From Planctomicrobium sp. (GTDB taxonomy: Bacteria > Planctomycetota > Planctomycetia > Planctomycetales > Planctomycetaceae), in contig JAJDEL010000180.1 of NCBI GenBank assembly GCA_029259835.1, forward strand, positions 1-7,569: 7,569 bases of DNA. Reading direction: 5' to 3'. The notes beneath the pieces were generated by a model, which saw only the letters and a program-made list of their open reading frames with translations, made no database searches and had not been told where the DNA came from. Below, in pieces: positions 1 through 7,188 of this stretch (position 1 is its first letter; each line of letters begins with the position of its first letter). The position numbers and the translations under genes were made by a program.

Positions 1-87
1 GAACCCCACAGTTACGAGACTCTTGACAATTCGGTATTATCCAGGCAATTGACCTCTCCAAATGTCGAAACCAGGCACTTCCGCTGA
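1..87 (+). CDS. possible 3' tail of an upstream gene (partial)
   Basis: Reading frame 1 is open from the first base to a TGA at 85-87, giving 28 residues that end in TRHFR. The stop shares its A with the ATG at 87-89 (TGATG), an arrangement typical of translationally coupled genes. The other two frames close earlier (stops at 24-26 and 50-52). The peptide has no recognisable motif, and an open frame of 28 codons can occur by chance, so this is a weak call resting mainly on the stop/start overlap. If correct, the membrane-TPR gene at 87 is not the first gene of its operon. Confidence 0.22.
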   Translation, partial: EPHSYETLDNSVLSRQLTSPNVETRHFR

Positions 88-2168
88 TGAATTCCAGTTC
101 AGAAACATCAACGCTCCAGCCTTTGAAGACGCGGTGGATTCTAGACAAGCGACTCGACGCAGCGTTCTTTGTAGGAACGCCGCTGCTGATTCTTCCAATT
201 TTTTTTGCTGCCAACACACGCTGGAGCAGTGCAGATTTGTTTCTCATCGTTTCGACGTTCGGTGCTTTGGGGCACCATGCACCAGGGCTAATGAGAGCAT
301 ACGGAGACAAGCAATTATTTCGCCGATTCTGGATACGGTTTACATTAGTTCCCATTGTCGCGATCACAGTCTTCTCGCTGTACACAATGGATGAGCTCCC
401 AGGAATCATGCTGGTGTTACTCACTTGGGGATTCTGGCATTTTCTCATGCAGACCTATGGTTTTGCTCGTATCTATGATGCCAAAGTCGGGTCGTTCGAT
501 GCGTCAACTCAGTGGCTTGATTTCGGGGTCTGCGTTGCATGGTCTGGCTCATGCATTTTGTTTGCTCCAAGTCGCATGTACGAATTGCTGACATTGGCGC
601 TAAAGTCAGGATTAACACCTATTCTCGATCTACCGCTCGACTCGTTACGCACTTTCTGGTTAGGTGGGACCATCTTTGTCACGATTCTGTTTGCATCCAA
701 CATTCTGTGGAAGGCTGCTCGAGGTGAATCCGTCAACATTGCCAAGTTGATTTTATTTGGAGCAACGTTTTCATTCTTCTGGTTCTGTTCGGTCACACTC
801 ACCAGTCTTCTGCTGGGGGTCGCCATGTTTGAGATCTTCCACGATGTTCAATACCTCGCAATTGTCTGGTTGTTTAATCGAAATCAAGTGAAGAAGAAGG
901 CAGATGTGGGGCCGTTTACTAAATTTCTATTCCGTCCGAGTTCTGGATTGGTGGGGCTTTACCTGGGATTGATCTTTGCCTACGGATTCATGGGCTTTGC
1001 TGCTGAACGACTGACTTCGGGTCGACTTCAGCAGGTCCTCTTCAGCATCGTTGCCGCATCGAACTTGGTTCATTTTTATTACGATGGATTCATTTGGAAA
1101 ATTCGAGAAGCTGAAACAGGAAAAGCTCTTGGCGTTGAGACAGGACTGGCACGGGTCAGAATGCCGAGATGGTTTAATCACGCGAGTAAATGGGCGGTAC
1201 TCCTTGCCATCATTGGAGTTTTGTTACTGACAGAGCGATCTTCGACAATGACTGAACCAGAGCGAAATCAAGCGATTGCAGAACGTGTTCCAAAGTCCGT
1301 GAGTGCCCAAAACGCATTGGCAAAAACTCTATTGGATCAAAGAGAATACCTCGAGGTCATCCGAATTTGCCGTGCTGCTCAAAAAATGAACGACGATCAG
1401 TATCGCACTCATATGTACCTTGGGGTCGCTTTAACAGCCACCGGCAAACCGAATCTTGGTTTCAACGAACTTCAGCAAGCTTTTGAACTGAACCCGCGAG
1501 ATGCGTATTTGCAATTCCACTTAGCGATGGGCTGTATTCGACGAAATGAATACGATCAGGCACTTGTGCATCTAGAAGAGTCCGTAGCTCTCAGCCCCGA
1601 GGATGCCGTTGGCGAATACAATTTAGGCGTGTTGTATCTGTTGATGGAAAGGCTCGATGAATCGATAGCAAGTCTGGATCGGGCGGTTCAGCTTACACCT
1701 GAATATCCCGCTGCCTATCTTTCGCTTGGCGAGGCACACCTGAAAAATGGGACTCTGAAGAGCGCAATTCGTTCTTTAGAGACCTGCCTGTTACAAGATC
1801 CTGGTCGAATCGAAGCTTACGGACTCCTCTCACAATCACTACGTCAACAAGGTCATATTGCTGAAGCTAATGAAGCACTTCAGGCAGGTATTGAAGTGCA
1901 AATGAATTCAATCAATCCCCCTGATGGAATCAACAAGGCTGTGGTATTGGCCACCGAACTTCTTGAAAACACTCCCTCTCCAAACCTGGAAACATTGGAC
2001 TTGGTGGCCCGTTGCTACGCTCTTGCAGGAAAGCATGAAAACGCAATCAAAGCTGCCACAAAAGGTGTCGAACTTGCAAAAAAACAAGCGGACATTCAGT
2101 TGATTGAATCGCTCGAAGTGTTAATCAAAAAATCACGACAGCAGATAGAGAGTACAACGACACCATGA
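87..2168 (+). CDS. multi-pass membrane protein with C-terminal TPR array, unrecognised membrane core
   Basis: The product has 693 residues. The first half (about 24-382) is strongly hydrophobic with around ten or eleven membrane segments, near residues 24-41, 49-63, 82-102, 104-122, 144-161, 189-208, 219-238, 240-262, 286-304, 317-334 and 367-382. Polar residues sit inside or at the edge of these: a GHH pair (H63, H64), H118 in WHFLMQ, H252 in FHDVQY and H329 in VHFYYD, the last followed by an FIWKIR motif. A basic loop (about 338-368) precedes the last segment, so the positive-inside rule places the C-terminus outside the cytoplasm. Residues 405 to about 605 hold about six TPRs with recognisable consensus positions (for example LNP, LSPED, LTPEYPAAY), and a further one lies at 634-668. 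TPRs bind proteins or peptides. I do not recognise the membrane core; it is not the TMTC/GT-C core of the two neighbours. ATG at 87 is the first start after an in-frame stop at 24-26 and has no clear Shine-Dalgarno. The next gene begins 52 bp after the stop, so co-transcription is likely. Confidence 0.93.
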   Translation: MNSSSETSTLQPLKTRWILDKRLDAAFFVGTPLLILPIFFAANTRWSSADLFLIVSTFGALGHHAPGLMRAYGDKQLFRRFWIRFTLVPIVAITVFSLYTMDELPGIMLVLLTWGFWHFLMQTYGFARIYDAKVGSFDASTQWLDFGVCVAWSGSCILFAPSRMYELLTLALKSGLTPILDLPLDSLRTFWLGGTIFVTILFASNILWKAARGESVNIAKLILFGATFSFFWFCSVTLTSLLLGVAMFEIFHDVQYLAIVWLFNRNQVKKKADVGPFTKFLFRPSSGLVGLYLGLIFAYGFMGFAAERLTSGRLQQVLFSIVAASNLVHFYYDGFIWKIREAETGKALGVETGLARVRMPRWFNHASKWAVLLAIIGVLLLTERSSTMTEPERNQAIAERVPKSVSAQNALAKTLLDQREYLEVIRICRAAQKMNDDQYRTHMYLGVALTATGKPNLGFNELQQAFELNPRDAYLQFHLAMGCIRRNEYDQALVHLEESVALSPEDAVGEYNLGVLYLLMERLDESIASLDRAVQLTPEYPAAYLSLGEAHLKNGTLKSAIRSLETCLLQDPGRIEAYGLLSQSLRQQGHIAEANEALQAGIEVQMNSINPPDGINKAVVLATELLENTPSPNLETLDLVARCYALAGKHENAIKAATKGVELAKKQADIQLIESLEVLIKKSRQQIESTTTP

Positions 2169-2218
2169 TTCAATACGGAATGCAAAGCTTGTTGCCAGCT
2201 TCGGTAGGCAGTGCCTGA
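2165..2218 (+). other. 17-codon leader-like mini-ORF bridging two genes
   Basis: ATG at 2165-2167 overlaps the TGA stop of the preceding membrane-TPR gene as ATGA. The frame runs 17 codons (MIQYGMQSLLPASVGSA) to a TGA at 2216-2218, two bases before the ATG of the next gene. It exactly spans the intergenic gap and could carry terminating ribosomes to the next start, which lacks a good Shine-Dalgarno. A mini-ORF with the same first three codons (ATG ATT CAA) precedes the paralogue at 4979. There is no independent evidence of translation, and chance is a real alternative. Confidence 0.25.
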
Positions 2219-2220
2219 AA

Positions 2221-3843
2221 ATGCAGCCAAAATCTCCTGATCCCCCTCGCAGACCAACGAGTATCATTGGCGCATTTTCTGCAGAACAAAAGCTCTCTGC
2301 GCTGTTACTGCTAATGGTCGCGTTCGTCTATCTTCAAACCCTCTCGTTCGAATTCATCAACATTGATGACAATGTCTATGTCACTGAGAACGTCGAAGTT
2401 CAAAAGGGCCTGAATCCTGAAACAGTTCAGTGGGCATTCACGACGACCGACTACGCAAAGTTCTGGCAACCTCTGGTGTGGTTGTCTTTGATGCTCGACG
2501 TCGAGTTTTATGGACAATGGGCAGGTGGTTTCCATTTGACGAATGTGATTCTACACGCCATTAATTTAATCCTCTTGCTTTACTGGCTGCGAAGACTGAC
2601 TGGTCAACTTGATGGGAGTTTCTTCGTTGCCGCATTCTTCGCAGTGCATCCCTTGCATGTTGAGTCAGTGGCTTGGATTACTGAACGCAAAGACGTACTG
2701 AGTACTTTTTTCGGACTTGTGTCACTTTCGACATGGCTGCAATATCTAAAAACGCGAAAACTCCGCTGGTTCTCCTCAGCATGGATTGCGATGGGGTGCA
2801 GTCTGATGTCTAAACAGATGTTGGTGACGTTACCGTTTGTTTTTCTATTACTCGACTATTGGCCCATGAGCCGGATTCAGGGGACGGATGCGAGTGAGAC
2901 TCTGCGTGTTCGATGCAGACGTGTTGGTCAACTCATACTGGAAAAACTTCCATTCTTTGGTTTGACAGCACTGTTTTGTTCAATCGCTTTTTCAGCCCAA
3001 TCGAATGCAGGAGTAACGAAGTTGATGGTCGATCTCACTCTGCTCGACCGTATCAACAACGCACTCTTGAGCTACATAATCTATCTACAGGAAACTTTTT
3101 TGCCGACGGGTCTTTCCGTTTTCTACCCACACCCCGGCAGTAACGTTTCCGCTGGAGAGATTTGGTTTTCAATGCTGTTCCTGATTGGAATCACGGTGGG
3201 TGTTTACAGACAACGCCATTACCGCCCCAGCCTGATCGTCGGATGGTTATGGTTTCTTGGATGCCTCGTTCCTGTAATCGGAATCGTACAAATTGGTTAT
3301 CAAGGCTACGCGGACCGTTTTATGTACTTTCCGCTCATTGGCCTGGCATTCGGTTTCGCCTTCTCAATTCAAAAGAAAAAAGCACTTTTTCGAGGGATCG
3401 CGATTTCCGGTCTCATTTGCTGTTGTGGCCTCTCGTTCAACCAAGTTCGCCATTGGAAAAACTCCGTCACTCTTTGTGAACATGGACTCAATGTGACCGA
3501 AGATAACTGGTTCCTGGATGCCACCCTTGGCGCAGCCATGATGACATCCCCCTGGAATGTCGCTCCAGAGAGGCTCGTCAACCAATCACACTTGCAACTT
3601 GCTGAGAAGCATTTGCGCAAAGCAATTCTTCATCAACCCAATTTCTCACCAGCTCATTTTAACCTTGGCCTGACCCTCAGTGATCGTGGCCAACTCTCTC
3701 CGGCAACCGAAAGCTTTCCTCGCGCATTAACTCTTCGTCCAGATTACTCCAACGCGCGCTATTTTCTTTGTAAAAACTTGGAGCGGCTCGGTGACTTCCA
3801 GGAACTCGCAGAGCAGCGTCGTTTACTCTCCGAAATGAAATAA
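2221..3843 (+). CDS. TMTC-like GT-C family membrane glycosyltransferase-type protein, short TPR tail
   Basis: The product has 540 residues and resembles bacterial relatives of eukaryotic TMTC proteins, which transfer mannose from a dolichol-linked donor to proteins in the ER lumen. Visible landmarks, in order: a first membrane helix (about 27-44), then the acidic pair D49-D50 in FINIDD followed by YVTEN; the loop motif WQPLVWLSLMLD (82-93); HPLHVES (143-149) with ERKD (155-158); MSKQM (196-200); LLDYWP (210-215); FYPHP (301-305); and ADRFMYFP (364-371), with about eleven membrane segments in all. The acidic pair in the first outer loop is the expected catalytic/metal site of GT-C enzymes. The C-terminus (about 455-540) holds only about two TPRs, after an unusual linker at 430-455. 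Compared with the paralogue at 4979 it lacks two histidines in the first outer loop (Q83 and L90 instead). ATG at 2221 is the first usable start in frame, with no convincing Shine-Dalgarno. The gene ends in tandem stops, TAA then TAG. Donor and acceptor are unknown; enzymatic activity is inferred from the family. Confidence 0.9.
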   Translation: MQPKSPDPPRRPTSIIGAFSAEQKLSALLLLMVAFVYLQTLSFEFINIDDNVYVTENVEVQKGLNPETVQWAFTTTDYAKFWQPLVWLSLMLDVEFYGQWAGGFHLTNVILHAINLILLLYWLRRLTGQLDGSFFVAAFFAVHPLHVESVAWITERKDVLSTFFGLVSLSTWLQYLKTRKLRWFSSAWIAMGCSLMSKQMLVTLPFVFLLLDYWPMSRIQGTDASETLRVRCRRVGQLILEKLPFFGLTALFCSIAFSAQSNAGVTKLMVDLTLLDRINNALLSYIIYLQETFLPTGLSVFYPHPGSNVSAGEIWFSMLFLIGITVGVYRQRHYRPSLIVGWLWFLGCLVPVIGIVQIGYQGYADRFMYFPLIGLAFGFAFSIQKKKALFRGIAISGLICCCGLSFNQVRHWKNSVTLCEHGLNVTEDNWFLDATLGAAMMTSPWNVAPERLVNQSHLQLAEKHLRKAILHQPNFSPAHFNLGLTLSDRGQLSPATESFPRALTLRPDYSNARYFLCKNLERLGDFQELAEQRRLLSEMK

Positions 3844-3900
3844 TAGCGATTACAAAGTCAGTACAACATCATTCATTGTCGACTCGAACCGACGTCAATC

Positions 3901-3904
3901 AGGA
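3901..3904 (+). promoter_or_regulatory. ribosome binding site of the SGNH hydrolase gene
   Basis: AGGA lies six bases before the ATG at 3911. It is the clearest Shine-Dalgarno within the four-gene run and supports that start over the overlapping frame that opens at 3876, which has no coding character. Confidence 0.5.
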
Positions 3905-3910
3905 TTTCCC

Positions 3911-4951
3911 ATGGCAGAAAACTTTGTTCTTTTTATTTTTCTTATCCTGCCACCGAGCCTGTTCGTTGCGACTCGTAACTTCATTCGCAAAGCGAAAGCT
4001 GATCCCGATGGAAGAAAAATGCGATCACTCATCGCCGGGAATGCTTTGGTTTTTTCGTTTCTACTTTCCCTCGGACTGTTTTCGGGAGAAGTCTATTTTC
4101 GTTTTTTCTACGACAGCACTGATTCCTTCGCTCTTTGCAAGACAACGGAGCGCTGGTTTGAACGGCACTTTAAAAGCAATCTCACTGGTTTTCGAGATTC
4201 CGTCAACTACCTTCCAACCGTTGAGCCAGGCAAACGTCGAGTCACCTTTGTAGGAGACTCTTTTACTGCCGGTCACGGCATCAAGAATGTGGAAGACCGG
4301 TTTGCAAATCGAGTCCGTGCATTACAAACAGACACCGAAGTGCATGTCCTCGCGCAGTGTGGTTGGGACACTGGCAAAGAACTTGAACTCATCAAATTTA
4401 TTCCGACATCCGGATACGAAGAGAACATCGTTGTCCTGGCTTATTGCCTGAATGACATTTCGGACATCACTCCACAATGGAACAAAATTCTGAATCGTAT
4501 TTACAAAGAACCCAAGCCAGGGTTCTTCATCAAGAACAGTTACTTCCTCAACACAGTCAATGCCAGACTTCAGATGGCCCGTGAGCCGGAAATCGTGGAT
4601 TACTACAGCTTCATTAAAAAAGCGTACGCTGGTTCAATTTGGGAGAAACAACAAGCTCGACTCAAAGAGATTCACAACGCCGTTGCTGCGGCAGGGGGAA
4701 AGTTAGTAGTCGTAACCTTCCCGTTCCTCCATGCCTTGGGAGATGATTACAGTTATCGTGAAATCCACAAGCAACTGGATGACTTCTGGAACGACCAAAA
4801 CATCCCCCATTTGGACCTGTTGGAAGTGTTTGCAGATGAATCGCCAAGTCAGGTGACACTCAGTTCCAGAGATGTCCACCCGAACGTAAAAGCTCACACG
4901 ATGGCTGCTGAGGCGATTTCCGCTTTTCTTGACAAACGAATGAACAAATAG
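3911..4951 (+). CDS. membrane-anchored SGNH/GDSL hydrolase
   Basis: The product has 346 residues. It begins with two hydrophobic segments (about 4-22 and 40-58) separated by a short basic loop (TRNFIRKAK to RKMR). By the positive-inside rule that loop is cytoplasmic, so the C-terminal enzyme domain lies outside the inner membrane. The SGNH signature is complete: block I is GDSFTAGHG with nucleophile S117, block II glycine is at G151 (QCGWDTG), block III is N181-D182 in CLND, and block V is D321-V-H323-P. The family hydrolyses or transfers acyl groups, often O-acetyl groups on polysaccharides or lipids. The acceptor cannot be read from the sequence. The gene sits between two TMTC-like genes, 67 bp after one and 27 bp before the other, which suggests a role in the same extracytoplasmic glycan or glycoprotein pathway; that link is inference. 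The enzyme class call is firm, the substrate unknown. Confidence 0.92.
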   Translation: MAENFVLFIFLILPPSLFVATRNFIRKAKADPDGRKMRSLIAGNALVFSFLLSLGLFSGEVYFRFFYDSTDSFALCKTTERWFERHFKSNLTGFRDSVNYLPTVEPGKRRVTFVGDSFTAGHGIKNVEDRFANRVRALQTDTEVHVLAQCGWDTGKELELIKFIPTSGYEENIVVLAYCLNDISDITPQWNKILNRIYKEPKPGFFIKNSYFLNTVNARLQMAREPEIVDYYSFIKKAYAGSIWEKQQARLKEIHNAVAAAGGKLVVVTFPFLHALGDDYSYREIHKQLDDFWNDQNIPHLDLLEVFADESPSQVTLSSRDVHPNVKAHTMAAEAISAFLDKRMNK

Positions 4952-4967
4952 TCCCGGTGAACGCGTT

Positions 4968-4982
4968 ATGATTCAACTATGA
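4968..4982 (+). other. 4-codon mini-ORF overlapping the next start
   Basis: ATG at 4968 opens a frame of four codons (MIQL) whose TGA stop at 4980-4982 overlaps the ATG of the second TMTC-like gene as ATGA. A CGGTGA at 4955-4960 lies seven bases upstream and could serve as its weak ribosome binding site, whereas it is 18 bases from the ATG at 4979. Its first nine bases match those of the mini-ORF before the paralogous gene at 2221. Translation is not proven; the feature may be coincidental. Confidence 0.25.
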
Positions 4983-6850
4983 AAAGTCCGTCTCCACTCG
5001 CCGCAGCGACGCTGACCGCCGTCACAATTTTTGTCTTTGCTCCAACGCTTGGGCATGGGTTTATTAACTACGACGATGGTGCCTATGTCACAGAAAACAC
5101 GCATGTCCTCGACGGCCTCTCTTGGGAAACAATCTCTTGGGCATTCAGTTTTTCCAGTACGGAGGCAACCTCAAATTGGCATCCGTTGACGTGGCTTTCC
5201 CACATGGCAGATGTGAGCCTGTTTGGCGAAAACCCTTCGCGGATGCATCTGGTCAATCTTTTTCTTCATCTCGCGAATGTTCTGCTGCTGTATGCAGCTC
5301 TCGTGAAAATGACACACAAAGTTTGGCCGAGTTTCTTTGTCGCGATAGTCTTCGCAATACACCCACTGCACGTTGAATCGGTCGTGTGGATTTCCGAGCG
5401 AAAAGATCTACTCAGCACGTTTTTCGTTCTATTGGCAATTTTGTCTCATTTGCATTTCACTATTGGTAACCTGATACGCTGGCAAGTCGCTGCGGTGGTC
5501 TTCTTTATTCTCTCACTCATGTCGAAACAAATGTACGTGACGCTACCGTTTCTACTTCTCCTACTCGACTACTGGCCGCTAAACCGCTTAGAAACATTCA
5601 CCCAAGCAGGAATTCTTCCGCAAAAGTCATTACGAACGTTGATCATCGAAAAGCTTCCGTTCTTTTTTGTCACAGTTGTATTTTGTGTTGTCGCCTTTTC
5701 TGGTCAAAGTCATGGTGGTGCTGTTGGAAGCCTTGAAGACTATTCAATCCCGCAGAGATCTCTCAACGCCTTGACTAGCTACACTGGCTACATCTGGCAA
5801 ACTCTTTGGCCGATGAACCTTGCCGTCTTTTATCCCTACCCAAAAGAGTTGCCATGGCTGCCAGCGATGATTTCTTTGTTGATATTAACCACAATCACTC
5901 TCGGAGTGATCGAACTACGGACGCGACACCCGTACGTCATGATTGGTTGGTTCTGGTATCTCGGGACTCTTGTTCCTGTGATCGGGCTGGTACAAATAGG
6001 ACGTCAGCGGATGGCAGATCGCTACATGTATTTCCCGATGATCGGCTTACTGATTGCCGTCGTCTGGCTCGTTTTGAAATGGGCGAAAGACCAGCAGAGC
6101 AGGCATGAGATCCTGAAGATTGTCGGTGTGGTGATTGTTGTCGGTCTCGCATTTTTGGCGAGAAACCAAAGTTCGTACTGGAAGGATTCAGTGACGCTTT
6201 TCACGCATGCAGCTGAAGTTTCTGAAAGCAGTCTGGCTTCAACAAAGCTCGGCTACGAACAGGCACAACTCGGCGAACTCGATGCGGCCAGGAAACTTTT
6301 CCTCCATGCGCTGCAACTCGACCCTGATTACGTCTCCGCGCACAGTAGCTTGGGAAACACCTACCTAGCCCAGGGCGAGCCGCAAAAAGCGATCAGGCAT
6401 TTCGAAAGAGCAATCAAGCTCGACCCGAGTTATGCAGAAGCACAATACAACCTGGGAATCACCTACTCGTGGAGAGGTGACCTGGAGAAGTCTGTGAAGC
6501 ATTACAACTTGGCACTCAAGATTGATCCTAACAACGCAAATATTCACGCAAACTTAGGCACGACTTATCTGATGATCAAACAAGACTCCGAAGCACTGGT
6601 ACATCTTCAAAAAGCCATTGAAATCGATCCAGATCTAGTGGAAGCACACTTCGCACTTGGTAACGTCCTGTCATCTTTGAAGAAGAATTCAGATGCGATT
6701 AAACATTTTGAAATCGTCCTAAAAACTCGACCGAACGCAAACGAAGTTCATCGAGAGCTGGCACGTCTCTACACAGAAGAAGGGAATACTCAACTCGCCA
6801 CGACGCACCGCGAGCTTGCTGAAAAAGATCCCGCAGAGGAACAACCGTGA
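4979..6850 (+). CDS. TMTC-like GT-C family membrane glycosyltransferase-type protein with C-terminal TPR array
   Basis: The product has 623 residues and is a clear but diverged paralogue of the gene at 2221. Landmarks: membrane helix 8-24; FINYDD with D32-D33, then YVTEN; WHPLTWLSHMAD (67-78), which keeps both loop histidines; IHPLHVES (127-134) with ERKD (140-143); MSKQM (181-185); LLDYWP (195-200); EKLPFF; FYPYP; GLVQIG; and ADRYMYFP (346-353), followed by a last hydrophobic stretch near 380-396. Residues about 421-620 carry around six TPRs with textbook signatures (LDPDYVSAH, LDPSYAEAQ, IDPNNANIH, IDPDLVEAH). In TMTC relatives the acidic pair and the TPRs are on the luminal side, which in a bacterium means the periplasmic face. 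The likely role is transfer of a sugar from a polyprenyl-phosphate donor to a protein or glycan recognised by the TPRs. This is inferred from the family, not shown here. The start overlaps a four-codon mini-ORF and has no well-spaced Shine-Dalgarno. It is probably the last gene of the operon. Confidence 0.93.
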   Translation: MKSPSPLAAATLTAVTIFVFAPTLGHGFINYDDGAYVTENTHVLDGLSWETISWAFSFSSTEATSNWHPLTWLSHMADVSLFGENPSRMHLVNLFLHLANVLLLYAALVKMTHKVWPSFFVAIVFAIHPLHVESVVWISERKDLLSTFFVLLAILSHLHFTIGNLIRWQVAAVVFFILSLMSKQMYVTLPFLLLLLDYWPLNRLETFTQAGILPQKSLRTLIIEKLPFFFVTVVFCVVAFSGQSHGGAVGSLEDYSIPQRSLNALTSYTGYIWQTLWPMNLAVFYPYPKELPWLPAMISLLILTTITLGVIELRTRHPYVMIGWFWYLGTLVPVIGLVQIGRQRMADRYMYFPMIGLLIAVVWLVLKWAKDQQSRHEILKIVGVVIVVGLAFLARNQSSYWKDSVTLFTHAAEVSESSLASTKLGYEQAQLGELDAARKLFLHALQLDPDYVSAHSSLGNTYLAQGEPQKAIRHFERAIKLDPSYAEAQYNLGITYSWRGDLEKSVKHYNLALKIDPNNANIHANLGTTYLMIKQDSEALVHLQKAIEIDPDLVEAHFALGNVLSSLKKNSDAIKHFEIVLKTRPNANEVHRELARLYTEEGNTQLATTHRELAEKDPAEEQP

Positions 6851-6882
6851 AGAAAACTCTAAGTGCGTTCATAAAGAGTGAC

Positions 6883-6921
6883 TTGATCTTCTTTTTTTAC
6901 ACTTGAGAAAAAGAAGATTGA
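6883..6921 (+). terminator. AT-rich hairpin, possible transcription terminator of the four-gene operon
   Basis: Bases 6886-6896 (ATCTTCTTTTT) are exactly complementary to 6908-6918. Allowing G:U pairs and two more A:T pairs, the stem extends to 6883-6898 with 6906-6921 around a seven-base loop. It begins 33 bp after the stop of the TMTC-like gene, where a terminator would be expected. It lacks the T-run after the stem that defines a canonical intrinsic terminator, because the T-run is inside the left arm. It may instead be a 3'-end stabilising or Rho-assisted structure. Confidence 0.45.
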
Positions 6922-7158
6922 CTCCGGAAGTCAGGACGACAGTACTCACTGACAGTCAAAGCACACTAGACGAGACTTGATTGCCAGACGCACAACAAAC
7001 CAAATAGGTTTCAGCATCGACTACCAATTCGGTGATGGCGAATATTTCCGCTCCGATTTATGATGATCTCAAAGCTGTTTTCATTCATACGGCTCTTCGC
7101 CATTTCAAGCGACCATCAATTTTTTTCGTTCAAAGTTTTTCAACGAGCTTGTTATTCG

Positions 7159-7188
7159 TTGTGAAACGTTATCGAATTAATTTATGCT
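7159..7188 (+). promoter_or_regulatory. weak sigma70-like promoter candidate for the coiled-coil gene
   Basis: TTGTGA (7159-7164) and TATGCT (7183-7188) each match four of six consensus bases with an 18-base spacer, placing a start of transcription about 30 bases before the ribosome binding site. The gap and the upstream hairpin make a separate promoter for the next gene likely, but this particular pair is only one reading of an AT-rich stretch. Confidence 0.22.

Noticed and set aside
23..40. TTGACA (23-28) and TATTAT (35-40), both near consensus promoter boxes, upstream of the first gene
   Set aside because: They are only six bases apart, so they cannot be one promoter. TATTAT pairs at 17 bases only with a poor TTACGA, and TTGACA has only CAATTG at the right distance. 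The region may also be the coding tail of an upstream gene.
2206..2216. Palindrome AGGCA-G-TGCCT before the TMTC-like gene at 2221
   Set aside because: Arms of five bases with a one-base centre cannot form a stable hairpin and are too short to call an operator without other copies.
3876..4253. 125-codon open frame overlapping the start of the SGNH hydrolase gene
   Set aside because: It lies in another frame over a gene with a complete catalytic signature and has no domain or ribosome binding site of its own; it is a shadow.
2221..6850. The two TMTC-like genes as a recent tandem duplication
   Set aside because: Motifs align well in protein, but DNA identity is low even across the conserved motifs and an unrelated gene lies between them, so the duplication is old or the copies came together separately.
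7035..7103. 8-bp inverted repeat ATGGCGAA (7035-7042) and TTCGCCAT (7096-7103)
   Set aside because: The arms are separated by 53 bases, and about one such pair is expected by chance in a gap of this size.
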